A stretch of DNA of 53,499 bases from Chelatococcus sp. (GTDB taxonomy: Bacteria > Pseudomonadota > Alphaproteobacteria > Rhizobiales > Beijerinckiaceae), in the NCBI GenBank assembly GCA_003248805.1, contig QFQY01000032.1, positions 1 to 53,499 of the forward strand. Reading direction: 5' to 3'. The translations under genes and the position numbers were made by a program. The notes below the pieces were generated by a model that saw only the letters and a program-made list of their open reading frames with translations, was not told the origin of the DNA and made no database searches. Shown piece by piece: positions 34,137-42,408 of this stretch; position 1 is the stretch's first letter; each line of letters starts with the position of its first letter.

Positions 34137-34775
34137 ATGCCGGACAACCCTCCCACTCCACCCGACGAGACCGCTGCCTTCGCCGCATTTACGTACGGGC
34201 GCAAGCAGAGCGAGCTTATGGAGGCGATCAGTCAGCGTTTGGCTGAGGCAGTTGATGCGAAACGCAGCAAGATGATCGCGGCCGAGAACGCCCTTTCCTA
34301 TCGTCATGGCAGCGAGTGGTCAGTGTCGCACTCACCAGAGGCTAAGGAATTCTCTCGCTTTAGCAAAATAAGCGCAATGGCCTCCGTTCGCTTTCAGGAC
34401 ATCGCCGATCATAAGATTTCGGCTATTGGAAAATACGTGACCACCATGGCTGGCGAGTTTGATCGCGGTTTCACAAGCTCGATTTATGAACTAATCAATG
34501 AGACGACTGATAAGACCGGAAATGTCGTTCAATTCGGCGGAAACATTGCCGACGATCTCGTTAATGTCTTCACAAAAATTGAATTTGGCTGCGACCGGTA
34601 TGGGCGTCCTACGATGCCGTCATTGCATACCTCGCCGCAAAATGCGGATCGCATATTCCGCGAGCTTCAATCGCAACCCAAAGAATATGAGGAGCGGCTC
34701 GCCGAGCTTTTTGCGCTCAAAGAGCGGGATTCAACTGGACGAGAAGCTGATCGTATCAGCAAATTTCGCTGGTAA
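34137..34775 (+). CDS. Unknown protein, partner of the caspase-family gene
   Basis: A 212-residue protein I do not recognise. It is charged and mostly predicted helical, without a signal peptide or clear membrane segment. Visible parts are a proline-rich start (MPDNPPTPPDE), a helical segment around RKQSELMEAISQRLAEAVDAKRSKM, a central region with VTTMAGEFDRGFTSSIYELI, and a charged C-terminus (KEYEERLAELFALKERDS). Only 3 bp separate its stop from the start of the caspase gene, which has no strong ribosome site of its own, so translational coupling is likely. It could be a substrate, regulator or sensor for the protease, which is inference from context alone. Codon use is less GC-rich than in flanking genes. 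An ATG at 34059 would add 26 residues, but these look non-coding. Confidence 0.75.
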   Translation: MPDNPPTPPDETAAFAAFTYGRKQSELMEAISQRLAEAVDAKRSKMIAAENALSYRHGSEWSVSHSPEAKEFSRFSKISAMASVRFQDIADHKISAIGKYVTTMAGEFDRGFTSSIYELINETTDKTGNVVQFGGNIADDLVNVFTKIEFGCDRYGRPTMPSLHTSPQNADRIFRELQSQPKEYEERLAELFALKERDSTGREADRISKFRW

Positions 34776-34778
34776 TAT

Positions 34779-36689
34779 ATGCGTATCGCCCTTTGCATCG
34801 GTTGTAACGCGTACGACAATCTTTCCACTCTAAGGGGTGCAGAAGAAGACGCCCGTCAGATGTTCGAGGTCCTTACCGATTCAGGTCTCGGAGGGTATGA
34901 CAAGAATGCGTCCTTGTTACTCCTCTCGCCTACGCTCACCGAAGTCCGGTCTGCTTTAGAAAAAATGCTGTTCTCGGGTACGTCGCTGAGCGATTTTACT
35001 CTGTTTTTTGCTGGGCACGGTGGAGTCGCACACGATACGCTTTACCTCGCGCTGCGAGACACCAAGCTCCCCTCCATTGCGATTACCGGACTAGCGTTCG
35101 CCGATTTAGCCAAAGCGGTTGTCGCGGCGAAGCCGTCCCAGGCCAACTTCGTTCTCGACGCTTGCAACAGCGGAGGTCTCGGCCTCGACCTCCCCTCAAT
35201 CCTGCGCCAGAGCCTAACCGGAACTGCGGAGACGACTGGCGTGGCAGCATTGGCCGCAGCCGCAGCCGATGAGTATGCGGCGGAAATCCCGGAAGGCGGG
35301 GCCTTTACAACGGCCTTGTTGAGGGTTTTGCGGGGCGAGGAGGTGTTGCAGAGCCATAAGCCCTATCTCGACATACCGGAGATCGGCGCGAATCTCCGGC
35401 CTATCCTGGGAGAGGGAAATCCACAGACCGTCTCGACGTGGGTGTTGAATCTTCAAGGCCCGAACCGTTTCAGTCAGAACCCCAACTATTCCGGCGACCC
35501 CACGGTTCACCCCGACATGTCTGTCGCCGCATTGGGGAACCGATTCAACCTGCCGAAACATCAAGTCACAGCAATTAGGCGGATCACGCTGGAGGTCCGC
35601 GAGCATATTGAAGAGCTAGAGATTGCAGGCTTGCTTGAGCGCCTCACAGCCGAACTAAGCCCAGATCAAGCCTCGATACTGTTATCCGGTTTGGCCGAGG
35701 GCGTGACGGAGGAGGCCCGGCACTCAGCGGATCAATTTGCTCCGGGTCGCATTCTTGGGGTTTTCGTAGGACAGCTTTTGAAGCTCGCTGACCGATCAGA
35801 TACCGCCAAACGCTACCTTCCCGATTTTCTCGCACGTTCCCGAGACGCCGATTTAACGGCACTTTATGCGCTAAATGACCAGTTGGAAAATCACTGCTTC
35901 CGCCTGATCGCCCCTGAATCACTGGCTGACCTATTCTATCTGCCTCTCCGAGTTTCTGACGTGCTCGGTCGAATTGGCTTCCTCCTACTCCGCACCGATC
36001 TCGACCCTGAAGATGTGAGCTTCCTGAAGTCGATAACCAAGAAGTTGCTCGACATATATGGAAACGCAATCCGAGCAGTGAGCGACGAGCAAGCCGCGCC
36101 GATTGCAATTTTCGTATCCGCCGCTCATCAGAGGGGCTGGGTCGATGAGTCTGAGGAAGTGATAGGGCGTCTATACAATGACCTGACCCACGCCTCTGCA
36201 CGGGTTGCTCGCCATTTTCTTGGCGGTCAGCAAGCTCTCCGCTTCCTTGACGAACGCTATGAGCTTCCCGGCTCGTTCGATGATGACATCCATCAGCACC
36301 CCTCGGACCTCGCGACAGCTACCTTGGTTCTCGCTTCGTTACTGAAGCTGGACGAAACGGTAGATCGTTCGATGATACTGCTAGATCATACTTCCTTGAA
36401 CGTCCTGATACCTGATGAGGTCAGCTCTCTTGGAAATAGCGGACGAGTTCCGGGCAAAAATTTTGGATTGACCACCGGGCATGGTGTTTGGCGTTGCATC
36501 GACATTCGCCGTGAATGGAATGAAAGTGTCAGGCCGCTTCTTCTTGGAGCGCAAATTGTAAATATGGAAACTGAACACGCGGCGCTATTCTCGGCGATGA
36601 CCTTGCGCGATCGTGTCCCCTGGATCGTTGTCGCGCGCGCGTTCCAGCCGATCGAAAATGAGCAGTTCACCCACATCGAGGTTCAGTGA
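34779..36689 (+). CDS. Caspase-family (peptidase C14) protein with large C-terminal domain
   Basis: A 636-residue protein whose first 230 residues form a caspase-like fold. It begins RIALCIGCNAYDNLSTLRGAEEDA, and the catalytic dyad is visible as His80 (FFAGHGG) and Cys129 (LDACNSGG). The order and spacing are those of bacterial metacaspase-like or orthocaspase proteins. The remaining 400 residues are mainly helical and match no domain I know. They include a stretch rich in EHIEELEIAGLLERL-like helices and a WRCIDIRREWNE segment near the end, and may be the sensor or binding part. Bacterial caspases cleave after basic or other specific residues and are used in some anti-phage and cell-death systems. 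The gene lies between two integrase remnants beside tRNA-Arg and has lower GC than its surroundings, signs of transfer. Confidence 0.87.
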   Translation: MRIALCIGCNAYDNLSTLRGAEEDARQMFEVLTDSGLGGYDKNASLLLLSPTLTEVRSALEKMLFSGTSLSDFTLFFAGHGGVAHDTLYLALRDTKLPSIAITGLAFADLAKAVVAAKPSQANFVLDACNSGGLGLDLPSILRQSLTGTAETTGVAALAAAAADEYAAEIPEGGAFTTALLRVLRGEEVLQSHKPYLDIPEIGANLRPILGEGNPQTVSTWVLNLQGPNRFSQNPNYSGDPTVHPDMSVAALGNRFNLPKHQVTAIRRITLEVREHIEELEIAGLLERLTAELSPDQASILLSGLAEGVTEEARHSADQFAPGRILGVFVGQLLKLADRSDTAKRYLPDFLARSRDADLTALYALNDQLENHCFRLIAPESLADLFYLPLRVSDVLGRIGFLLLRTDLDPEDVSFLKSITKKLLDIYGNAIRAVSDEQAAPIAIFVSAAHQRGWVDESEEVIGRLYNDLTHASARVARHFLGGQQALRFLDERYELPGSFDDDIHQHPSDLATATLVLASLLKLDETVDRSMILLDHTSLNVLIPDEVSSLGNSGRVPGKNFGLTTGHGVWRCIDIRREWNESVRPLLLGAQIVNMETEHAALFSAMTLRDRVPWIVVARAFQPIENEQFTHIEVQ

Positions 36690-36693
36690 CCTG

Positions 36694-36975
36694 GACAGCC
36701 GCGCGCATGATCTCAGACATCGGTTCGCCAGCGTCTTCCTCCAGGCGACCGGCGATATCCCGGCGCTCCAGGCCGTGCTCGGCCACAAGTCGATTGAGAT
36801 GACCATGCGGTATTCGCATATTGCGACCGACCATTTGCATGAAGCGGTTCGCCGAGCGGGCACAAAACTGGGCACAAGAGCAACGGTTTCGGAAAGACCT
36901 GTCCGGCCGGTTGCGTCATCGGGCGACCAGATCGTCCTCGATAGCGCTCAGCCCGATGTGAGCAAGCCACGGTGA
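36694..36975 (+). pseudogene. Tyrosine recombinase remnant, C-terminal catalytic fragment
   Basis: Directly after the caspase stop, the frame reads AHDLRHRFASVFLQATGD, then LQAVLGHKSIEMTMRYSHI, which are the second conserved box of tyrosine recombinases with the His-x-x-Arg pair and the nucleophile tyrosine (MRYSH). About 94 residues remain and end in a poorly conserved tail. The N-terminal domains and the first catalytic arginine are absent, so the piece is a remnant. It ends 77 bp before tRNA-Arg(CCT), the usual position of an integrase next to its attachment site. Confidence 0.78.
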
Positions 36976-37052
36976 AACAAGGCGTTCTGGAAGGGTACAG
37001 GCGATCCCTCTGGAACGCTCTGAAGTACCGTGATAGAGACCGCTTTGCGCGC

Positions 37053-37129
<77 letters not shown>

Positions 37130-37287
37130 TTCTCGGCACGTTTTCGGCGTTTGCCCCGGAAGCGCTGTGCCTGCGACGCCCCCCGGCCGACGGCGGCCGA
37201 TCCGGGCGGTGGAACACCCCGCCCCTCCCTTGGTTGGAAAGGCAGCAGGTGGCAATCGCATCTGCCCCGTCCAGAGGAGTGCGTCGC

Positions 37288-37482
37288 ATGGTCTTCAAGC
37301 AGGGATCTCCCGCCGACCCGGAGGGCGTCTTGGGTCAGAACAAGAATGGCGTGCCGGGCACCGTGACCGAAAGCCCGGCCACACCGCCGAACACGAACGC
37401 CAGCCAGAAAGGCGCGCCTGCCAACTCTTCCGACAATGGCAAAGAGCCCGCCGACGGGAAGGCAAAGAACGAACGATCATAG
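37288..37482 (+). CDS. Small hydrophilic hypothetical protein
   Basis: A 64-residue, Gly/Pro/Asn/Lys-rich protein beginning MVFKQGSPADPEG, with no hydrophobic segment, likely disordered. AGAGGAG lies about 8 nt before the ATG, which supports this start over an in-frame ATG at 37234. It is followed 3 bp later by the next small gene. Function unknown. The low-complexity hydrophilic composition resembles small stress-related proteins, which is only an analogy. Confidence 0.55.
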   Translation: MVFKQGSPADPEGVLGQNKNGVPGTVTESPATPPNTNASQKGAPANSSDNGKEPADGKAKNERS

Positions 37483-37485
37483 GAC

Positions 37486-37761
37486 ATGGACGAAATGAGG
37501 GACGAACAGGCGATCATCCGCTCGCCGCTGAGCCGGCCATTCACGAGCGAGGGCCTGACCGTGCAGGTCGAAATCTACCGCCTCGAAGCGAGAGAGGCCT
37601 GGATTCTCGAAGTGGTCGACGAGGAAGGCGGCTCCACCGTCTGGGAGGAGACCTTCGCGACGGACAAGGCGGCGCTGTCCGAATTCCTTGCCGGCGTCGA
37701 GGAACTCGGCCTGGCGAGCCTGATCGACCCCGGCGGGAGCGACGTCGCCACGGTCCATTGA
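37486..37761 (+). CDS. Hypothetical protein of 91 residues
   Basis: An acidic single-domain protein reading TVQVEIYRLEAREAWILEVVDEEGGSTVWEE in its centre, in an alternating pattern that suggests a small beta sheet followed by a helix (FATDKAALSEFLAGVEELG). No known motif, signal peptide or membrane segment. It follows the preceding small gene by 3 bp and may be co-transcribed. A second ATG at 37495 is possible. Function unknown. Confidence 0.65.
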   Translation: MDEMRDEQAIIRSPLSRPFTSEGLTVQVEIYRLEAREAWILEVVDEEGGSTVWEETFATDKAALSEFLAGVEELGLASLIDPGGSDVATVH

Positions 37762-37973
37762 GCCAGGTTTTCGGCGGACTGCCCCGCGCGCGACGATGGC
37801 ACCGGCCGCTCGGCAGGACGGGTGTCGTTGCTCCCTCGGCCCATCGCGTGAAGCGGGACGATGGCGCGTTACCGTTTCCCGGCCGCTACGCCGTATGAGG
37901 CAATCGCCTCGTGCGGTCGCGCCGCCCGCATGGCCGGCGCCGGTCGGAACTCCTGCGCGCTCGTCGGAAAAAG

Positions 37974-38016
37974 CCGTCGCCGTCGGCCCGCCTATGCGGC
38001 GGGCCGACGGCGACGG
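37974..38016 (-). terminator. Perfect 19-bp hairpin with T tract
   Basis: Two 19-bp arms (CCGTCGCCGTCGGCCCGCC and its exact complement) are separated by only 5 nt. On the minus strand the stem is followed by CTTTTTCC, so it is a strong intrinsic terminator for the leftward PRC-barrel gene. It also protects the end of the rightward small genes from read-through. Confidence 0.72.
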
Positions 38017-38053
38017 TCAAATCGGACGGACTATTACGTTTCGCCGAGGGCTC

Positions 38054-38078
38054 GCCGTGGCCGCAGAGCGGCCACGGC
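38054..38078. terminator. Second perfect hairpin, 11-bp stem
   Basis: Arms GCCGTGGCCGC and GCGGCCACGGC around the 3-nt loop AGA, 26 bp beyond the PRC-barrel stop codon. With the 19-bp hairpin it makes two tandem stem-loops in the same 3' region. Confidence 0.6.
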
Positions 38079-38103
38079 GTCGGTGCGACGGCGTCTCGGC
38101 CGC

Positions 38104-38499
38104 TTATTTCGCAAAGCGGCCTTCGTATTTGAACTGCGGAGCCGCCTTCAGCTGATCCTTGGTGGCGTTGAGCCTGGCGTTCCATTTCTTGTCCGTCGCA
38201 TTCCAGGTGACGGCCATCGACTTCGGGCTGACCGCGACATAGTGCGAGCCGATCCCGAGAAATCCGCCGACCTGCAGGATGTAGGCGGCGAGGGCATCGT
38301 CGACGACGACGAAATCCTCGATCTCGCCGATCTTTTCGTCCCCGGCATTCAGCACGTTGAGCCCTTTCAGGCTGCTCGCGAGCGCCGAAGCCTGGTTGAC
38401 CTGGGTGAACACCGGCTGCTGTGCCAGGGTCGGCGCCGATTGGGCGAATGCAGCTCCGGAGAACAGAGCGGCAGCGGCGATGATTGCGATGTGGCGCAT
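38104..38499 (-). CDS. Periplasmic PRC-barrel domain protein
   Basis: A 131-residue protein with a clear Sec signal peptide (MRHIAIIAAAALFSGAAFAQS, cleavage near residue 20) followed by a PRC-barrel-like domain. The central segment LKGLNVLNAGDEKIGEIEDFVVVDDALAAYILQVGGFLGIG is the typical barrel signature with the GDKIG-type turn. The C-terminus reads WNARLNATKDQLKAAPQF. Such proteins are common in Hyphomicrobiales as small exported proteins of unknown role. The ATG at 38499 follows CTAAGG and gives the proper signal peptide. Another ATG at 38517 would add six residues. Confidence 0.85.
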   Translation of the reverse strand: MRHIAIIAAAALFSGAAFAQSAPTLAQQPVFTQVNQASALASSLKGLNVLNAGDEKIGEIEDFVVVDDALAAYILQVGGFLGIGSHYVAVSPKSMAVTWNATDKKWNARLNATKDQLKAAPQFKYEGRFAK

Positions 38500-38700
38500 C
38501 GACCTTAGTTCCTTCATGGCTGCCCCCAGCCGGGGAAGGAATTCGGTGGGAGGCGCCGGGTTCCATCTCCCGATCGCCTTTGGCTGCTCTTGCCGCTTCG
38601 GCTGCCCCTTCGGCCTGCCGCCTCATTCGCCCGTCCCGCCGCCATGCGCGGAACCTGTGCCCTCTCGCAGGGTTGACGCGTCAAGCGTGGGAGAGTGGCG

Positions 38701-38937
38701 ATGCGTTTTTCCGGCAAGGACAGGTTGATCGCGGCATTGGCGGCGCAACTGCGGGCGGAACGGGAGACGCGCGCCGCTCTGGCCTCGGTGATCGGCAACG
38801 GCCAGCTCGATGCGGATGTTCTCTCCGCCATCCTGGACGACCCGATCCCCGTCTTGACGCAGGACGATCTCGATTGGGCGGAGCGTGTCACGCGTGGCGA
38901 GACGCTGCGGCCGGCCCCCCGACGGCAGGTGGCGTGA
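38701..38937 (+). CDS. Small hypothetical protein upstream of ku
   Basis: A 78-residue charged protein starting MRFSGKDRLIAALAAQLRAERETRAALASVIGN, with a strong N-terminal helix and an acidic middle. No known domain. GGGAGA precedes the ATG. Its stop overlaps the ku start (TGATG), so the two genes are translationally coupled. Its placement suggests a link to end joining, which is inference only. Confidence 0.62.
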   Translation: MRFSGKDRLIAALAAQLRAERETRAALASVIGNGQLDADVLSAILDDPIPVLTQDDLDWAERVTRGETLRPAPRRQVA

Positions 38938-39815
38938 TGGCTCGGCGCCCGGCCTGGAAGGGCTACCTCAAGCTCTCGCTCGTCTCCTGCGCCGTCGAGC
39001 TGACGGGCGCGACGAGCCAGAGCGAGAAGGTCCAATTCCGCATCATCAACCGCAAGACGGGCAACACCGTCCGGCGCCAGTATGTCGATGGCGTCACCGG
39101 CAAGCCGGTCGCGGATGAGGACGAGGTCAAGGGCTATGAGGTCGGCGAGGACGAGTATCTGCTGATCGAGGAGGACGAGATCGAGGCGGTGCAGATCGAC
39201 TCCTCGCACACGCTCTCGGTGGAGAGCTTCGTCGACCGCGCCGACATTCCCCAGATCTATTTCGACACCCCCTATTACGTGACGCCGTCCGACCAGGCCT
39301 CCGAGGAGGCCTTCACGGTGATCCGCGATGCGATGGCGAAGCAGGGAAAGGCGGGGCTCGCGCGGATCGTGCTGTACCGGCGCGAACGACCGGCGATGAT
39401 CGAGCCTTTCGAGCGCGGGCTGCTGCTGACGACGCTGCGCTACGACAAGAGCGTTCGGAAGCCGGAGGAGGTTTTCGACGGCCTTCCGAAGCTGAAGCCT
39501 GACGGAGAGCTGATCGAGCTCGCCACCCATATCATCGACAAGAAGCAGGCGACGTTCGATCCCTCCGGCTTCGAGGACCGGTACGAAGAGGCGCTGCTCG
39601 ACCTGATCGAGTCCAAGCGCAAGGGCGGAAAGCCGCCGGTGGTCCAGTCGGCCGAGCGGCCGCAGAATGTCGTCAATCTGTTCGATGCCCTGAAGAAGAG
39701 CCTCGCCGCCGAGAAGGGCGACGGTTCTCCGCCGGCCGCGCGCAGGCGGACGCAAAAGGCGGGCTCGGCGAAAGCGACCGACAAGAAGCCCGCCCCGAAG
39801 CGCAGCCGTTCCTGA
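38937..39815 (+). CDS. ku: Bacterial Ku, DNA end-binding protein for non-homologous end joining
   Basis: A 292-residue Ku protein. It opens WKGYLKLSLVSCAVEL and continues through the family core (FRIINRKTGNTVRRQYVDGVTG, DEYLLIEEDEIEAVQI, FVDRADIPQIYFDTPYY, IDKKQATFDPSGFEDRYEEALLDLIESKRKG). The lysine-rich C-terminal tail (about residues 262-292) is like those that bind DNA and stimulate LigD. Ku encircles double-strand ends and recruits LigD, whose gene starts 13 bp downstream. The length is normal. The start is fixed by TGATG overlap with the small gene upstream. Confidence 0.95.
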   Translation: MARRPAWKGYLKLSLVSCAVELTGATSQSEKVQFRIINRKTGNTVRRQYVDGVTGKPVADEDEVKGYEVGEDEYLLIEEDEIEAVQIDSSHTLSVESFVDRADIPQIYFDTPYYVTPSDQASEEAFTVIRDAMAKQGKAGLARIVLYRRERPAMIEPFERGLLLTTLRYDKSVRKPEEVFDGLPKLKPDGELIELATHIIDKKQATFDPSGFEDRYEEALLDLIESKRKGGKPPVVQSAERPQNVVNLFDALKKSLAAEKGDGSPPAARRRTQKAGSAKATDKKPAPKRSRS

Positions 39816-39828
39816 GAGGACGACGCCG

Positions 39829-42357
39829 ATGCCGGCCAGTCTCGATCTCTACCGCTCGAAGCGCGACTTCTCCCGCACCGGAGAGCCCGAGGGAGCCCGG
39901 CGGCGACGTCCAGCAAGCGCTCTCGGCGGCGCCTTCGTGATCCACAAGCATGCGGCGCGCCGGCTGCATTACGATCTGAGGCTGGAGCATGACGGCGTGC
40001 TCTGGTCCTGGGCCGTGACGCGCGGCCCCAGCCTCGACCCGCAGGACAAGCGCCTCGCCGTCCATGTCGAGGACCACCCGCTCGAATATGGCGGATTCGA
40101 AGGCACGATTCCGCAAGGCGAATACGGCGCCGGATCGGTCATCGTCTGGGACGAAGGGCGCTGGGTCCCGGAGCACGATCCGGCCGCGATGATGGCGAAG
40201 GGGCATATCTCCTTCATCCTCGAGGGCCACAAGCTCCACGGCGCCTGGCATCTGGTCCGGCTGAAGCCCCGACGCGGCGAGAAGCGCGACAACTGGCTGC
40301 TGATCAAGGCCGACGACGCAGCCGCGCGAGCAGACGAAGACGTTCTGGAGACGGAGCCGGACTCGGTGAAGAGCGGTGCGAGCGTCGCGGATATCGGCGG
40401 GCAGCGCGGCGGCAAGGTCTGGGCGAAGACAAGGCGGCCCGGTACGCGAGCGCGATCGGCGGGTGCCGAGCCCGGTAAGAGCAAGCCCCCGACGCGCGGC
40501 CGGCGTGAAAGCTCGGCCATGCCCAAATTCGTCGAGCCCTGCCTGGCGACGCTTCAGGAGAAGCCGCCCGCCGGCGAGGCCTGGCTGCATGAGGTCAAGT
40601 TCGACGGTTACCGCATGCAGGCGCGGGTCGCAGGCGGCGCGGTCCATCTGCTCACGCGCAGCGGTCTCGATTGGACGCAGCGCTTAGGCGCGCCGATCGC
40701 CGAGGCGCTGGCGGGCCTGCCCTGCGACGAGGCGCTGATCGACGGGGAAGTCGTGGCGCTCGGCGAGGACGGAATCTCCTCCTTCTCGGCTCTGCAGGAT
40801 GCGCTTTCGGACGGCAAGACGGGCGCGCTCGTCTTCTATGCCTTCGATCTGCTGTTCCTCGATGGCGAGGATCTGAGGTCTGAGCCCCTGCTGGCGCGCA
40901 AGGAGCGGCTGGAGCATCTGCTCGCCGAGGCCGGACGGGCCCTGCGCTACAGCGAACATTTCGTGGAGCCCGGCCAGCGCATGCTGAGCCATGCCTGCCG
41001 CATGGGACTCGAAGGCGTGATTTCCAAGCGAGCCGATGCGCCCTATCGTAGCGGCAGGGGGCGCGACTGGATCAAATCCAAATGCAGTCAGCGGCAGGAA
41101 TTCGTCATCGTCGGCTATGTGCCGTCGAAGGCGAATGGCCGAACGCTCGGTTCGATCGTCGCGGGCTACTACGAGGACGGTGCGCTGAAACCCGCCGGGC
41201 GTGTCGGCACGGGCTTCACCATCAAGAGCGCAGCGGCGCTGAAGCGGAAGCTCGACGGGTTGACGCGCGAGGATTCGGCCTTTTCCGGCCCACCCGGCCG
41301 CGAAAAGGGGATCGTATGGGTCGAGCCCGAGCTGGTCGCCGAAGTCGAGTTCCGGGCCTGGACGGCATCGCGCACGCTCAGGCATGCCGCCTTTCGCGGC
41401 CTGCGCGAGGACAAACCGGCGCAAGACGTCGTGGCCGAACAGCCCAGGCCCGAGGCTTCGGGCACGCGGAAAACGAAAAACGGCGTGGACGGCGCCGCCG
41501 GTTCGGGAGCGAAGACATCGGTGACACTCAGCAACCCCGACAAGGTGCTCTGGCCGGATGCCGGCCTGACCAAGCGAGGGTTGCTCGACTACTATGCGCG
41601 CGTCTGGCCGCTGATGCGCCCCTTTGTCGTCGACCGGCCGCTCAGCCTGCTGCGGGCGCCGAACGGCATCGAAGGGCCGAGCTTCTTCCAGAAGCATGCG
41701 GGCGCAGGGATGCATGAGGCCGTATCGACGCGGAAGGATGTCGACGGCGAGGACCTGCTGTTCATTCGCGATTTCGACGGGCTGGCGGCACTCGTTCAAC
41801 TCGGCACGGTCGAGATCCATATCTGGGGCTCGGCCATCGACACGATCGAGACGCCCGACCAACTGGTCTTCGACCTCGATCCCGACGAGGGCGTCGATAT
41901 CGAGCTGGTGCGGGACGGTGCCTTGGCGGTTCGCGACCGGCTTGCGGAGCTCGGATTCGACAGCCTTCTCAAGGTCTCCGGCGGCAAGGGGTTCCATGTC
42001 GTCGTTCCGCTGAAGCCGCAGGCCGAATGGGCGCAGGCGAAGGCGTTCGCACGCGACTTCGCCAAGGCGATGGAGCAGAACGAGCCGAGGCGCTACACGG
42101 CGACGCTGTCCAAGAAGGCCCGGCGCGGGCGGATTTTCATCGACTATCTGCGCAATGGTCGCGGCGCGACGGCCATCGCGCCCTACTCCACGCGGGCGCG
42201 CAAAGGCGCTCCCGTCGCCTGCCCGATCGACTGGGACGCGATCGGGACGACGACGCCCAATCAGTTCCCGGCCACGGCCGGCAGCCTGCCGGAGGCCGAG
42301 ACATGGAAGGCCTTTTTCGAAACGCGACAGGCTTTGCCGAAGCGGCGGGCGCGCTAG
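39829..42357 (+). CDS. ligD: ATP-dependent DNA ligase D with phosphoesterase and polymerase domains
   Basis: An 842-residue three-domain LigD. Residues about 1-165 form the 3'-phosphoesterase (FVIHKHAARRLHYDLRLEHDG with its histidines). The ligase follows from about 230 to 530, with the adenylated lysine Lys257 in KFDGYRM. The polymerase/primase covers about 562-842 with KVLWPDAG, the active-site acids Asp682 and Asp684 in DLDPDEG, and SGGKGFHVV. The order PE-LIG-POL is the common one in Alphaproteobacteria. With Ku it repairs double-strand breaks in stationary or desiccated cells. The gene follows ku by 13 bp in the same transcript. Confidence 0.95.
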   Translation: MPASLDLYRSKRDFSRTGEPEGARRRRPASALGGAFVIHKHAARRLHYDLRLEHDGVLWSWAVTRGPSLDPQDKRLAVHVEDHPLEYGGFEGTIPQGEYGAGSVIVWDEGRWVPEHDPAAMMAKGHISFILEGHKLHGAWHLVRLKPRRGEKRDNWLLIKADDAAARADEDVLETEPDSVKSGASVADIGGQRGGKVWAKTRRPGTRARSAGAEPGKSKPPTRGRRESSAMPKFVEPCLATLQEKPPAGEAWLHEVKFDGYRMQARVAGGAVHLLTRSGLDWTQRLGAPIAEALAGLPCDEALIDGEVVALGEDGISSFSALQDALSDGKTGALVFYAFDLLFLDGEDLRSEPLLARKERLEHLLAEAGRALRYSEHFVEPGQRMLSHACRMGLEGVISKRADAPYRSGRGRDWIKSKCSQRQEFVIVGYVPSKANGRTLGSIVAGYYEDGALKPAGRVGTGFTIKSAAALKRKLDGLTREDSAFSGPPGREKGIVWVEPELVAEVEFRAWTASRTLRHAAFRGLREDKPAQDVVAEQPRPEASGTRKTKNGVDGAAGSGAKTSVTLSNPDKVLWPDAGLTKRGLLDYYARVWPLMRPFVVDRPLSLLRAPNGIEGPSFFQKHAGAGMHEAVSTRKDVDGEDLLFIRDFDGLAALVQLGTVEIHIWGSAIDTIETPDQLVFDLDPDEGVDIELVRDGALAVRDRLAELGFDSLLKVSGGKGFHVVVPLKPQAEWAQAKAFARDFAKAMEQNEPRRYTATLSKKARRGRIFIDYLRNGRGATAIAPYSTRARKGAPVACPIDWDAIGTTTPNQFPATAGSLPEAETWKAFFETRQALPKRRAR

Positions 42358-42408
42358 CCGGAGGCGATCCGACCAGACTCTCGCGCCCGAATTCGCCGCT
42401 GGCCGGGT

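Larger units (their letters stand above)
37762..38103. other. 342-bp intergenic region with two strong hairpins
   Basis: No supported gene is present. The region holds two perfect inverted repeats, described separately at 37974-38016 and 38054-38078, both downstream of the leftward PRC-barrel gene. The remainder is GC-rich and unremarkable. Confidence 0.6.

Noticed and set aside
37796..38508. Plus-strand frames overlapping the hairpin region and the PRC-barrel gene.
   Set aside because: Arg-rich translations without motifs, crossing perfect hairpins and the antisense strand of a supported exported protein.
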